Of a stretch of DNA of 64,000 bases, positions 31,649-49,507 are shown piece by piece. Source of the DNA: Diplosphaera chodatii (taxonomy: Eukaryota; Chlorophyta; Trebouxiophyceae; Prasiolales; Stichococcaceae); assembly GCA_032358165.1 (NCBI GenBank), contig JAALGY010000062.1, positions 1,364,001 through 1,428,000 on the forward strand. Direction: 5' to 3'. The notes beneath the pieces were generated by a model. It had not been told where the DNA came from. It ran no database searches and saw only the letters and a program-made list of their open reading frames with translations. Position 1 is the first letter of the stretch; each line of letters begins with the position of its first letter. The position numbers were made by a program, and so were the translations under genes.

Positions 31649-34079
31649 ATGGCCATGCGCAATGGGCCGCTGTCACTGCTTCTAGATGCGACGGAGCTCT
31701 CAGCAGCCGGCAGCAAGCGCGCTGCAGATGGTGCAGTGGATGGTCGCCGCAACAGGAAAGGCAAGAAAGGCCGCCGCAATGGCAATGGTAGCAGCACCAG
31801 CGGCGGCCTGCAGTCCGAGCCGCGTGCACAGGAACTGGTCGCTGTGTCACCCCTTGCGCCCAGCTCGGAGATCCTGCAGGTGGACATACCAGATGGCACT
31901 ACACCTGCTCGGTGCTTTTCAAGTCGTTTGGCCAATGGTTGCACATGCAGTCGGTGCCAGATGCCGAGTATGTCCCATCACCAGCTGCTGTACTGCAGGA
32001 TGGCCGCCGGACGGTGTGGCTCAGCAAGGTGGACAAGGCGCCGCAGATGGCGTTCTGCGAGGACCGCCTGACCATCACCTCGCGCAAAGGCTACCGCATG
32101 GTGAGCACCCGCTGCGACAGGCTCACTCCCTGGGACCGAGGACGCCAGATTCTCGTAAGCCCTCTTGACTGATGGCACACAGACACCAGCTGCTTCAGCT
32201 AGTGTGCTGCCGGCCGAGCTGTCCTGCGCCATTGTCCACAGGTGCGGGCGACACATGGGGCGCACGAGGGGACGTGGTACTTCGAGGTCAGCATCAGGCG
32301 CCTAGGCCCCACGGGCCACGCCCGCGTCGGGTGGGCCACCCGCAGCGCAGAGCTGCAGGCCCCGGTGCGGTAACACCCACTGCGACCTGACACTGGCATC
32401 GTCTCCCACTCACTTTCCACCCCGCCCCCCGCTGCAGCTCACACGCCAGTCCCGAGCTTCTGCCGCACTGCTGCTCAGTGAGGTCAGAGAAGTGTCTGGT
32501 CTCCCCGTCACGGTGCTCCATCCTCATGCCTTCCAGGTAGGCTACGATCAGCACGGCTACGGCTACAGAGACCTTGAGGGCACCAAGGTGAGTCGTCAGT
32601 CACATTCATGCTGCCGCAAAGTCTGGCATGCTGCGGCTGACACCGTGCAGACTGCCGTCTCGCTGGTCACACGTGCACACCAGCATCATCGCAGCCGGCA
32701 AGGTGTCTGGCATCGGGCTTGGCAGGTGCACCAAGGGTTGCGAGAAGAGTATGGCGAACCTTACAGGGAGGGAGATGTGATTGGGTGCCTGCTGCACTTG
32801 CCGCCGGGTGGCCGCGCCTTTCTCCCCACCCGCAATGTGAGCATGCCGGGTTGGACTACCCCAGTTTGGGTCCTGAATGTGACCAGGGGACAGGACGAGG
32901 CGTCTGGTACATCGCAGTGTGGAACACGCAGGTTGATGCATGACGACTGAGGCTGAGGCTTCTGCATCGGCAGGACGTGGGCAGCTCGAAAGGCAACCTG
33001 TATCTGAGGGAACAGCCTGCAGATGCGCCGCCGCCTCAGCCGCTCGCGGGGGCAGCTGTCGCCTTCAGCTGCAACGGCGTCTCACAGGGCATCGCCTACA
33101 GGTGGGCTGCTGCCCTTGGATTTGAAATCAACATGCAGCAAACAGTACTTCAAGGCCAGCGATGATGCATACATGCCCTCATTCTGATGTTCTGAACGAT
33201 GCGGCTAAGCACTGCTGTACAAGCTGCCGGTTGCGAACGCGAATGATGCGTCATATCTCAAGTGACGCAAGCATGTGGTACTGCGCCAAACCTACCCATC
33301 TGCTGCCCACGATCGTCTGCGCACTTCAGCATGGTCCTGGAGGACGCTGCAGCCTGATCCGGTGGTCATGGCATGTCTGTGCAGGGATGTGTTGGAGGGA
33401 ACATACTTTCCGGCGCTTTCGATGTACACTCTGCCAGAGCAAACAGAGGGCGCCATGCTGTCAGTCAACTTTGGTACGCTTCCATATAATATTGTACCAC
33501 ATGGTTGGTTTTAAATCCCTGCTCAGGTGTTGCTGCCCAGCTGGCGGGTTTGCACACTGCTGCAGGGGCAACCTGCAGGCGACAGTGATGTTGATGGACC
33601 AGCTGAAACCGAAGCCTGCATGAGGAGCCCTCTTGTTGCGCCACAGGTCCCGACTTCTCGCACGGGATACCTGAGATTGAAGGCATCCCAACTGCGCGGC
33701 CGGTGTCAGACCTGCCCGCCGTTGAGGAGGAGCTGGCAGCAGCAGCGGCAGAGGCAGCGATGGCGGCAGAAGCAGCACCCGAGAGGCTCGACAAGCAGCA
33801 ACAGCAGCAGCAGCAGCAGCAGCCAGGCAGCCGTGACACTGGGCCAGCACCAGAGCCTCCAGGTGAGCAGCATGAGCGACACAGGATCTGCCGAAACATA
33901 CCATGACTGCAGCAGCCACGCCTACCGGAAACCCAACACATCCGCAGATGCCTGATCTGCCACATGCAGGTTCGGCAGAGGGTGAAGCAGCTCCAGAGGC
34001 TGCAGCTGCATCACAGCATGCTGCGGGCATGGCAGATCAGGGCCGCATCAGCATGCAAGTGGATGGCGATGGGCTGTGA
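31649..34079 (+). CDS. ASH2/TRAUCO-like SPRY subunit of H3K4 methyltransferase complexes
   Basis: ATG 31649 opens MAMRNGPLSLLLDATELSAA and a basic Gly/Asn/Lys segment. Exon 2 (from about 31951) reads VWLSKVDKAPQMAFCEDRLT then ITSRKGYRM. The SPRY domain follows in separate exons: VRATHGAHEGTWYFEVSIRR and GHARVGWATRSAELQAPV (32242 on), GYDQHGYGYRDLEGTK (32540), LREEYGEPYREGDVIGCLLH (32737), VAFSCNGVSQGIAYR (33060) and DVLEGTYFPALSMYTLPEQT (33386). The last exons give GPDFSHGIPEIEGIPTARPV then SDLP, a poly-Ala/poly-Gln tail, and TGA 34077-34079. ASH2 is a core COMPASS subunit that stimulates H3K4 methylation. No PHD or winged-helix region is seen, and the DPY30-binding helix after RPVSD is replaced by Ala-rich sequence. 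Splice phases are consistent throughout. Confidence 0.92.
33796..33832 (+). repeat. CAG microsatellite encoding poly-Gln in ASH2-like tail
   Basis: aagcagcaacagcagcagcagcagcagcag encodes a Gln run near the C-terminus of the ASH2-like protein. A length polymorphism between strains would be expected. Confidence 0.8.
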
Positions 34080-34245
34080 ACCAAGTGGGGCACATACTTT
34101 TGCACCCTGCCGTACAAATGTAGGGAGTGGTCCATCGGAAGAAATCAGGTTGCAAGTTTATTCTGCGATACTTCCTCGCACTGCTATCCTGCCTACTGTG
34201 AAGTTGTGCCAGATCTAGCACAAAACAACTTTCAAGTGTTTGGAA

Positions 34246-35411
34246 TCAAGTCCAATCATGGAAAGCTAGTGCAACAGCTATGGCAATCGCCCCCAGCGCT
34301 AGTGCAGGAGGTCGATTCTGCCATCTAGCTGCCTGACTTTGGTCAAACGTGAACCCTGTGGCATCAAACGGCCCTGCTGGTGGCCGTGGCGGCGGGTTTG
34401 GAGGTCGTGGAGGCCGAGGCGGCCTTGGGGGTGATGGTGGTGGGTGTGGCGGCCTGCGGGGTGTAGCACACATCGCCCTTGATGGTGCAATTTGGTGAGG
34501 TTTGGCTCAGGAAGAAACGTAACTAACCCCGGACATGTGGGGAACATGTATGCACAAGCGCACGGTGAAGGCGATGGTGGCAGGGGTGGAGATGGCGGTG
34601 GCGGATGAGGGGGCGGTGGCGATGGTGGTGCCGGCGGTGGTGACGGCGGCTCTGGCGGCGGCGGTGATGGGGCTGTGATCCATCACTTTGAGCAGTGACG
34701 GGATTAGCCACGGCAGTGTACATACAGCCCACAATTCGCTGCACCTGCCAACATGTCACAAGCATTGAGATACGCCGCAGAGTGGGAGACGTACCTGGAG
34801 AACACTGATAGTAGTAGAAAGTTTTCTGCAAGTGGCACGCGGCGCAGGCTGAGTGTCGGCAGAATGCAAGGGACCAGCCATAACCACACCGGCAAGCATG
34901 CACTGGTTCGTCCACAGGCATAACTCACCTTGGCACAGTATTGCCCCGCCGGGCAAATGTAGCCATCGTAACCCTGATATGCTCGTGCTGGGCAGCTGGG
35001 CCTGTTGGCCTGCAAGCATTTGACGTCCTGTGTGCCACACCCTCCAAAGGGCGCAAGCTCCTCCGGTGCAGCGTCCGAGGCACTGCTTTCATTCCCACTG
35101 ACGGCCTGCTGTAGGTGTCTGCCATCTCTCGCCCCGATTGCGAAAGCAAGCGCCGCTGCTGTTGCTTCGTTTGGCACACCATACATGTGCCCATGGCCAT
35201 GCGGTGTGACGGTCATATCGGTTGTTGTGAGGTCAGCTGTTGCACCCTGTTTTGCAGGATGGTATAGCAGAGACAACCTCCTGTCTCGATCAAGCACCTC
35301 TGGATCGACACTGCGGGAAGAATTCGCGGCCGCAAAGCTGTCGGTCATGCAGATGCATGCTATGCATGCAAATGTGTGGAGCTGCGCTGGTGACACTCGT
35401 CGGCGTCGCAT
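34246..35411 (-). CDS. secreted Cys-rich, Pro-rich wall protein with CBM1-like domain and GPI-like tail
   Basis: ATG 35411 opens MRRRRVSPAQLHTFACIACI, a basic then hydrophobic signal peptide. A linker follows to a Cys-rich domain: FGGCGTQDVKCLQANRPSCP, GYICPAGQYCAK, joined by splicing near 34930/34825 to KTFYYYQCSPG. The spacing of GGCG, CPAGQYC and YYYQC resembles fungal-type cellulose-binding domain CBM1 (GxCGG...C..G..C...N.YY.QC). Pro-rich exons follow (34680-34560, SPPPPEPPSPPPAPPSPPPP type; and 34470-34370). The end is a hydrophobic tail (PALALGAIAIAVALAFHDWT, stop 34246-34248) such as GPI-anchor signals show. The whole suggests a cell-wall hydroxyproline-rich glycoprotein. Ligand binding and anchoring are inferred; exon joins in the Pro-rich part are tentative because several frames stay open. 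Confidence 0.6.
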
Positions 35412-35972
35412 GATGGTGCTTGGCTTTCTGAACCTTGACAGCAACGGACACGACGTCAGTGACTGGCGTGCAGAGGCAGGTCGACGCCGTAACGCCTGCG
35501 GCCTGTCCGAGGAGATCAAGCGCTGTGGCAGTTGCGCCACCTGTTTCCAGCTCAGCTTTTATGCAACAGAGTGCTGCGCGTTCACGACAGCGTATACGGT
35601 TAGGCTCTGGCTAGGCTACGCTCCGACCTTGGGGAAGCGGCGACTTGAACCCTGTGGGTTTGACGATTGGGCCCATCTCATCAGCAGAGCCGCAGCTACT
35701 CACATGATACACACGCACACGCGGGCCCTGAATGCTTTCGAATGTGCGTGCACCTGCCAGACGCGCAGTGCATCTCGAATGATTGCCGCCTCGCTGTTGT
35801 GCTAGCACGACTGGCATCACATGATTCGACATAAAAGGCACGAAACTTGAAGACGATGGCACACCAAGGTATGCTGCCGCTGCGGACAAGACGATTTGTA
35901 CGAATGTGCCATCAAGGGGTGCGAACGCCCATGCTGGCATGCAGCCTGACGCACGAGACAACCGGTATGTGC
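35412..35972. other. upstream region of the wall-protein gene and USP 3' UTR
   Basis: Both flanking genes lie on the minus strand. No supported coding sequence, repeat or RNA was seen in these 561 bp. Confidence 0.45.
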
Positions 35973-38900
35973 TCACGCGTTGCGGCGCACATAGAACAAA
36001 ATGTAGGCGTTGGCTGTTGCGACCGAGGACGCCTGGGTCTTCACCACCACCTCATCGTTGAAGGTGTACCACTGGTCCTTTGTGCCTGTGGGTCGAGGAG
36101 CAGCGTGGTGAACAAGATGGCAGCGGACCATGCCCTGGGCCACGTGCTGACCCTCCCGCAGCCTTGCGGTCTTTGACCACACCAACAGCAGCGCAGCCGC
36201 AGCACACGGGCATGGGGTGCCGCAGTCCAGCGGGGCCGCACCGGGGGCGCGGCAGGTGGCGACGTAGTGGCCTCCTGCCATGGTGCCGGTGTGGTTGATG
36301 ACCGCGTACAGGTCATACTCCGGGCCTGCTTCCTTGTCTCCTGCACCAACTCAATATGGCACAGTCACGACCAGGGTGGAGAGGCACGTGCACGGACCGT
36401 CATGAGGTGCTGCACAGGCAGGAGCTCATGTCAACAGTGTCATCGACGTCGATTCTCACCGCCCACGCCAGCCTCCTCGCTGGCAAACGCGCCGAGGCGC
36501 AGCCCCTTGAGCGGGAAGGCCACGTTTGTCGTGAGCTTCTCGCGGACTGTGCCTGCGCAGCAACATCACACCACGTATGCCACACTGCGTGCTGCACTGA
36601 TGGTAGCAAAAGGTAGTGAGCGTCAATTATTCACGATGGTCTGGTGTCATGAGAGCAAAATGGTCCGGTGTCACGGGAGGCATGACACCATTTGGACCCT
36701 CTGCGACTTGCAGCTGGCAAGCCCCTCACCAGTGTAGGTGAAGCGCTTGATGTGGAGCATGAGGATGCGGGGGAAGCGGTGAATACGCATGTTGATGGTC
36801 GCAGCCGTCTTGCCTTTGCACTCATCGCATGAATAGTACTCGGTCTCATTCCCCTGCGTTGTGCCAATACTGTTCCATTCCAAAAACTGCCGAGGCACAC
36901 CATCTCCAGATCATGCTGTACTTGCAGTGCAGCAACAAATGCTTCAAGATTCAACAGGAAAGCTGACAGCATTCACATGCAATTGAAGCCGATCTGCGAG
37001 CCTGCACCTGCAGCGTCTCGTCAGCGGTGAAGGCCGCCAGGCAGTCGGTGATGCTGGAGGGCGGCTTGCCCGCAGAGAACCAGCTGGAGAGTCCCCCGCG
37101 TGCCTCCCGCACCAGTGGCAGACTCAACCCCTGAAGTGTGAATCCCAACACCGAGGTCTTTGCAGCGTGCACATCCTTCGAATAGGAGGACGAGTGTCAC
37201 GTTGCACATACATCTGTTAGTCGCATGCGCATGGCCCACATCTTGGCCGAAATGCTGATCAGCCTGCCAGCATGTGACAACAGCAACTGCTGCCCGCACA
37301 CCTTGAAGAACTCGTAACGCGTGAAGCGGTGCTTGCAGCCGTGGCATGTGATGTTGCCCTGCAGCTGTCCACCGAACAGGTCCGTCACTGGTGAGTCGTC
37401 GTCCTCCAAGTGCCGCTTCCACAGCCATTCCGCCTGCATTGGCACGATGCTGTATCTTGCATCCACTTCACATGCAAGGTGCAACAGTCAAGGCAGATGC
37501 AAGCTGTGTGGTGGAACCGAGTGCAGGGAGGACGGCAGCACATCTCAACCTGACGGCGCACCATGGGCAGTTAGCACCCCACTTGTAATGTGGTCAGGCG
37601 CAACATTTGAACATCGGTATCCACACCTTTACATCCTGGGGCTCGTTGGGGTCGTCCTTCTCCTCTGGCTGCGGTGGCGCTGCGCTGCCGTTGACCGACG
37701 GCTCGCCATCGTGCTCCCCACCATGGTCCGCGGCAGATGAGGACAGGCTGAGGGTGCGCAGCCCGAAGCCCAGCTGCGCGCCATCGTACCCAAGCCCGCC
37801 CGCCATCTGCAGGCCGCATGCATACGTACTTGACAGAGGGTGACAGCCCCCAGATCCTGTGTGTGCAGTGGCGCTCAAGCATTCAGCAAGGGACAAGCGT
37901 GATGGGCCGTGCACAAGGTGATGTAGCACACCGCGAGGCGGTGGCTGGGGCGGTTCAGGTTGGGCGTCTGCGGGCTGAGGGGCGTCCCGGGTTCGCCCGC
38001 GCCCGAGCCGGCGCTGGGCTGCCGCTGCGCTGGCTCCGGCGCCGCCTGGGGGGAGGCGTCTGCTTCCGGGCTCTGTTGCGGCTCCTCTGGCGGCTCCACT
38101 CGATTCTGCACCACCATCCGAAGACAACTTGCAGCCAGGCGGCACTGGAGGCACTTTGCTGCACGTCCGCTTGTCAAGCGGAGCTCTGCAGATGATGCGG
38201 AGCAGAGGGAAGCACGCAGAGCAGAGGAACCAGGAGGGATGATGTGGCGTCGGGAGAGCAGACGTGTTTCCAGCTACAGGGTGGGCGCACCAGGTCCTCG
38301 TGCAGGCGGTCGATGATGGCGGACAGCACCTCCTCGCAGTCGTGCTGCCCGCCGTCCGTGAAGTCTTCTCCCAGCGCCGCCCCCAGCGCCCCCAGACGCC
38401 TCACCAGGTATGCCGGGTCGACAGACCCCTTCCTCCGCCCGTACACCTCCCGCACCAGCCGCCTGTGCACAGGCAGGAGCTCATCAACCCAAACGAGCAA
38501 GCACATATTACTGCGGATGTAGGCCTGGGCCCCGCAGATGAAGACAGAGCTCAAACTGACTAGGGCGTTCACATGCACAGTCCTCTGGACAGTGCAGTTC
38601 AGTGGTTGGCAATGCCATCACGGATGAACAGCAGCGATCGTCGGATACAGATGCCTACTTGAAGGCGTCAAGCAGCTCGCCGCGCTGCAGGGGCGGAGGC
38701 GGCGGCCGCACCGGCCTTACATCAGCGGCGGCAGGTGGCTGCTTCTCGCCCGCCTCACCGGGCGCAGATGCGGACTGGCATGCTGCCCCGGCTGTCGCTG
38801 CAGGCGGGCCCGCGGCTGTGGCAGCAGCAGCCGCAGCAGCAGACGGCACTGGCGCTGTTGAACCACTGCCACTTGCATTGGGTCCTGCATCAGCAGCGTT

Positions 38901-41900
38901 TGATGGCTGGCTATCGGCAGAAGCCGGCGACCCTGCCACTGTGGACGCTGCCCCATCTGTGGGCTGCACTGGCTGCAGCGCTGCTGCTGGTGAGACTGCC
39001 GATGGTGCCCCGCCATCCACCTGGCTGCTGTCGGACACAGCCGAGACGGCTGCATGGGCGGCTGCGGCGATGCCAGTCGGCTGCAAGCTGCCGTCGTGAG
39101 AGCTGGTGCTGAAGCTCACAGGCGGCGACTGCTTGACATCCGCAATCAGCGGCCTGTCCTCAGGCGTTGCCGCCAACACTTCTGTGCAACGCAAGAGCGC
39201 GAGGTTGCTACAGCAGCTGTCATGTGCGACCTCGGCAGTCTGTTGACAGACAGGAGCGTGCTTCAAGTCAAGCGTACACCCACAGTGCAGCCACCACCAC
39301 CACCATCACGCAGCATCCTGCACCTGGCGCCGCGATGCTGGCCACGGGGCTGGCGGTGGCCCGCAGCACGCCCAGCACGGGCGGCGACTTCAGGCCGCCG
39401 CTGACGGCGGCCCCATTGGTCAGCGGGCCCTCGTGCTGCAGGTCGGCCTTGGGGCTGTCCCCGGCAGCGGAGGGCGCGTTGGACGATGCCCCACTGCAGG
39501 CACCCGACAAAGCGTGTCAGGTCTGGGCCATGTCCTAGGGCAGCTGTTGGTGGCACACGACGTTGATGAAGGTGTGACGTTGGAGCTGATGGACCGCACC
39601 TGCCGCCTGCATCAGCTGCCTGCGCTTTGGGTGTGCCGGGGTCCGAGTCACTGGTCTGCTGCAGCGACAGCAGGTCCGGCAGGACTGTCAGCGCCAGTCC
39701 CGGGGTGTGCCGCAAGCACTGCACTGCTGCGTTGATGAAGCATGTGTTGCCTGCACCATGCACAAAGGGCACCGCTCAGCAAGCAGCATGAGACACCTGA
39801 CATTAGGCCATACGCCGGATGTCCGCCTGCTAGAGCATGTAAAATAGACAAGCGTCAGGATGCTGCTGGCAGCAGACACAATGCTGTGCACATGTCATCT
39901 TTCACTTACCCAGGTTCTTCAGGCCAACGAGCGCAGTTGGCAGTGCCAATGCCTCGTCGTCTGCATCTGGATGCCGCACCACCTCTGCCGCGTCCTCAAT
40001 ACCCACCTTTGGGCCCACACCAAAACAACCTGCAGGATGCGCCTGCTTTTGAGCTGACCGCCACGTCCCTTTTCATCCGCATATGTGGGAGGTGTGCTGC
40101 CGTCTGCCCAGCTGCAGCTTCCGAAGCGTGCAGAGCACAGATGCTAGATGTTACTCACCAAGGGCTCCACTGGAGGCGCGCTTTGCAGGGTCTGGCGTCT
40201 TGGGTCGCTGATAGGGCTCCGCTCCCAGCGGCAGCTGCAAGTGGCGTGCAGAAATGAGGTGACCGCCGAGGATGCTATCTGCCACAGTGCTGTGGTGACA
40301 CATCGACAGCACAAGAAGGTAGTCCAACATGATCTTTTGGAGGGCTAAGAAGAAACCAAGTGAGAGGGTTGCTGAAGCCCGGAGGACGCACTTCCAGCTC
40401 ATCTGTCACAGACCCGCGGCGGCCCTTCATTTTAAGCGGATAGAGGATAGATGACAGCGAGCGGCCGCGCCGATGCCCCTTCTTGCCATCCTCGCTGGGC
40501 GGCTTGTGCTCGTCGTCCGCCTCTGCCGGCGCGCTGCCGCCAGCAAAAGGGGATGAGTAGTCGCCAGCGCCGCGCTCACCTACAAATGTACAAGATCGGG
40601 GTCAGCAAGTTGCAAGCCTGGCACCACACCAAGCATGAATACCCACCAAAGGTGATGTACGGGCAACACAGTTGAGGCAGCAGACAGTCTTGAACGTGTT
40701 GCAGCAGACGCCAGCATAGGGTGTCCCGTTCACGCACTATGTCTGCCCTCGGGTTCGTAAGAGCTGCGCCGGGACGCCTCACTGCTGCTGGGCTCCTCCG
40801 CAGTCATTGCCGCGCCGCCGTTGTGCGTCTCACCTTGTGCTGTGCAGCAGCACATAACGAGTCGGCAGACTGCGTTCTATTGCTCGGCATGTTAGCACAT
40901 GTCTGCTGGTGCTCAGCAAAACCACATGCGCGCCGCATTGCAACAGCTGCACACCTGTGTTGAGCAGCGCAGGGTCGTTGGGCGTCGTGGCGGTGGACTT
41001 GGATCCCCCCCGGTTGAACAGGTTCCACCGCGAGCCGGAGCTGGGCTCGGTGGTGCTCTTGCTGCGCTCGAGCACCTCGCTGGCCGGCTCCGCCTTCGAC
41101 AGCGAGCTGAGCCGCGGCTCCCTGCCAGCCACGTGCTCCTGGCTGCGGGACCAGAGGCGGCGGCCGCTGCTCGTCGGGGCGCCTGCCTCGCCTGCAGGCG
41201 CCGCTGGCGCCTCGGCCGGCTGCCCGTGCAGCCTCGCGCTCGCCGCCCGCTGGAGCTGCCCCGCCGTGAACATGGTTCTGCCGGAGGTCGAGAGGGAGCT
41301 CTCGGGTGGGGAGCCGTCGTCTGCTGGCTGCCGTGCTGCCTTCTTCTTCCTGGTGAAGGGCTTCATCCAGCTGCGGGATGACGCTGCCTCAGCCGAGGCT
41401 GGCTGCGATGCAGCTGCCGCCCGGTGGGCGCTGCTGAAAGCGCCCTGCACGTCCTCCAGTGTCAGGGACTTGGAGCGCCGTGACAGAGCGTGCGGGTCCG
41501 GGCCCCAGTCATATGCTGCCCTCTCGTCGGACCGCCGTCCGGCTTTTGCCGACTGTGGCTGGCTGCCGTTGCTGCTGACTGACGGCCCCCAGGGGTCCTC
41601 CAGCCCGTTCTGCAGCAGCTGCTGGCTGTGGACGTGTGCAGCGGCGTTTCCATTGGTTGCAACGTTCATGCCACCAGCTCCACCCTCCACTACTGGTGCT
41701 GGCATTGGCTTGTTCCTGCCGCGCAGCTGCGCAGGACAAGCCCTTTCTGCAAAGCTCGCGCTGCGGCGCGCCTGCACGGAGCAGCGTCGGGATGGAAGAC
41801 TTCAGAACGACGGATGCGGACGCAGGAGAAGCAAACTCAGTACGCAGCACTTGGTACAGGTGAGCTAGGAGGCAGCGAAGCACAGAAGCCGCACTTTGAG

Positions 41901-41920
41901 CGATTGTGACGGTCGCGCAT
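35973..41920 (-). CDS. ubiquitin-specific protease (USP family) with long low-complexity regions
   Basis: The Cys box is split by an intron: VGLKNLG (about 39925) joins GNTCFINAAVQCLRHTPGLA, with the catalytic Cys codon at 39740-39742. Later boxes are GELLDAFK (38660), DGGQHDCEEVLSAIIDRLHE (38350), FGGQLQGNITCHGCKHRFTR (37370, zinc CxxC), YYSCDECKGKTAA (36830, second CxxC), ILMLHIKRFTYTG (36760), YDLYAVINHTGTMAGGHYVA (36315; catalytic His codon 36267-36269) and YTFNDEVVVKTQ with AYILFYVRR at the end, TGA 35973-35975. Upstream exons (41770-40980 and 40560-40390) encode a Ser/Arg-rich region (RRSKSLTLEDVQGAF; KKGHRRGRSLSSILYPLKMK). Low-complexity inserts interrupt the catalytic domain near 39180-38670 and 38150-37620. 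It should remove ubiquitin from proteins. The start at 41920 (MRDRHNRSKCGFC) is tentative. Confidence 0.85.
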
Positions 41921-44241
41921 GCGCGGCAGGACGTTCCAGATATTTTCTATAGCTCACTGGTGACGCTGCTGTGGCTGTTGCTGCCCTCGACGCTCGCAGT
42001 ACATGCCAAAGTCAGAACAAGCTGCCCTATGATGGCGTAACACTAGTACAGCACTGCGGCGCCAGGGGCGCCTGACGTTAGTGCAATACCTGCCTGTTTA
42101 GACTCAGATTGATGTCATTGATCGGCCTGCAATCCTACGAGCACAATGGCCAAATGCATCACGCCAGCACTGTCGCAGGAGCCGCACGGCTGCAAACTGG
42201 AGCCACTGCGTCGACACAGCGCCGCTATCCTGCCAAGTGCTTCTATGTGCGTTCAGACTGCGCTAGTGCAACAAGCGTGACAGTAAGAGGCCGTGACGCG
42301 AATGATGCTACGGGCACGTGCCACTGGCAAGTGTCCCTCTGCCCGACATTCGACAGTTTGCGGGATGTGTAGCAACAAAGCCACCATGGCATCTGCGACT
42401 GATGATGTTCGCTGCGATTCACATCAGGTCCCCTTGGCGGACAGCCTGTGCACCCTGCGACCTTCACAGTGTCTTGCACCGGCAGTCTCGTGCAGCACTG
42501 CCGCCGGGCGTGAACCACTGCGGAACGCGGAGCTCAGATTCACACATTCGTCACTTGTGCTCCGCATCCTATTGCACGTGACGCGGGCTGGGTTTGGCTG
42601 CGCTCTGTCTGCACCACCTGCCACCTGCAAGTGCAGACAACCTGCGATGCTCAGTGTTCCTGCCACCGTCTGGTGAGCTATTGCAGCCATGCGTATCTGC
42701 CGCGAGACCAGCAGCCCAACAGTGCTACCACCTGCTGTGCGGCAGCATTCAGTGTTGCATCCTGCACCGCCAGCAATGCGGCATGCAGATTGTCTGGCAG
42801 CACTGTAGCATGCAGTGCAGCAGCATGCAGCAGCGTACCTCACGAACCGGGACGAAGAAGACATGACACCGCCAACGTTAACGGCCGCCGCAGTTCAGCT
42901 TATGTACATCGAAGAGGTGCAACCCAGCTGATGGCCTTCTTCACACGCCACCTTCTGGCAGAGCATGGACCCCACTGAAATCGAGCCTGCTCGGTCTTGG
43001 CACCAGATCACTGCTGCGGCTGCTTTTTCACGCCTCTGCACCGAGACAGGCCCTGGCAACCATGTGACGCACCACAACTTTCCGCCTGCTGGCTCATATT
43101 GCACCGGACGTCGCCTCTGGAATGAGAATGTCGCACTGGTAGGGTACTGCAGCGGTGAAGTACCTGGGCCATGTCAGTTCTGTTGTGCACTCCGCAGATC
43201 TCTCAGCGCAGGTGTCGTCACTGTGTCCATTGGCGGGGCTGCGGCAACTGGGCAGAGAAGTGGCACAACTTGGACTGCTGGCATCAGCACCACCACTTGT
43301 TCACGCGATCACAGCGTCTGCAGCAATATGGTACATGCATCTAGGGCGTGCTGCTGTGCTGCTGTTGCTGCAACACCATGATGCAGTAACAGCTGAGGTA
43401 AGCAGCGGCAATGCCCTAGTCTTTCAAGGTGCCGTCTGGACAAAACACAAGCGACACTCGACGTTCGCACGTCTTCACCAGCCGTGTGAAGGTCAGGCAT
43501 GCTATGATTGCTCATCGTGTTGTCCCGCTGTGCGTCACGCAACAATGCCAGTCCGTCTGCAAGGTGCGCCAAGTGACCAAACCTTGGTGTACCACTGTGC
43601 AGCACCTGCAAGTCCGGTCCAATGTTAGTCCATGCTGGGTTGATAAGCAAGAAGCCGCAAGGTTCTCACAAAACCTTCATGTATGGCAAGGGCTGGTACG
43701 CGAGGCCATGGTACAATTGTACGCCATACCATTGCCGGTGCACCTGACGTCGAGATCTGCTGCCATCATGAAGCGCAGTCAGCACAGTGAAGTGCATTGA
43801 CGCAGGCCAGAACGGGAACTAAGCACCTACCGTTGAACCTGTTGCAAAACCATGTCCAATCTCCCACCCTGCAGCAGCCGCACCGATGCCGCCGCTTTAT
43901 CACCCGCGAGAGCACCTCTTGAAGCGCAGTCAAGTAACCCGAAGTAGCATTGTCAAGCATGTTTGGTCCCTGCCCGTCCGCGTTGGTGTCAGTGCTGCGC
44001 AAAGGCGCTGCAGCTGAATGCAGAGCGTTGCAGCGGCAGCAGTAGCCTAGACGGAAGCAACCCGTTCTCAAGTCGAGCAGAGCCCGCCAGCGGCCCACCC
44101 AATCGCTCTGCGTGGCTGCGTTCTGCTGTACTCACGCTCAGCGCTCGTTCAACAGCGTGTGCCTATGCGTGAGACATGTGACCGGCTTGCAGTGGCCCTT
44201 AGACGAAGCTGACCTGGCTTTCAGGCTGCAAGCCAGGTGAT
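41921..44241. other. unassigned 2.3 kb interval with candidate exons
   Basis: No family was recognised between the divergent USP and JmjC genes, but several stretches look coding with usable splice sites. On plus these are about 42832-42914 (AYLTNRDEEDMTPPTLTAAA, then VQLMYIEE before gtgcaa) and about 43193-43395 (LSAQVSSLCPLAGLRQLGRE, then VAQLGLLASAPPLVHAITAS). On minus there is about 44026-43830 (NMLDNATSGYLTALQEVLSR). I could not join them into one gene. Confidence 0.3.

Positions 44242-49507
<5,266 letters not shown>

Noticed and set aside
36640..36690. Near-duplicate atggtctggtgtca / atggtccggtgtca
   Set aside because: It is a short imperfect local duplication in a USP intron with no further copies or structure, so it was not listed as a feature.
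40909..41868. 319-codon plus-strand open frame
   Set aside because: It is antisense to the N-terminal exon of the USP gene, which has matched splice sites and continues into the catalytic domain.
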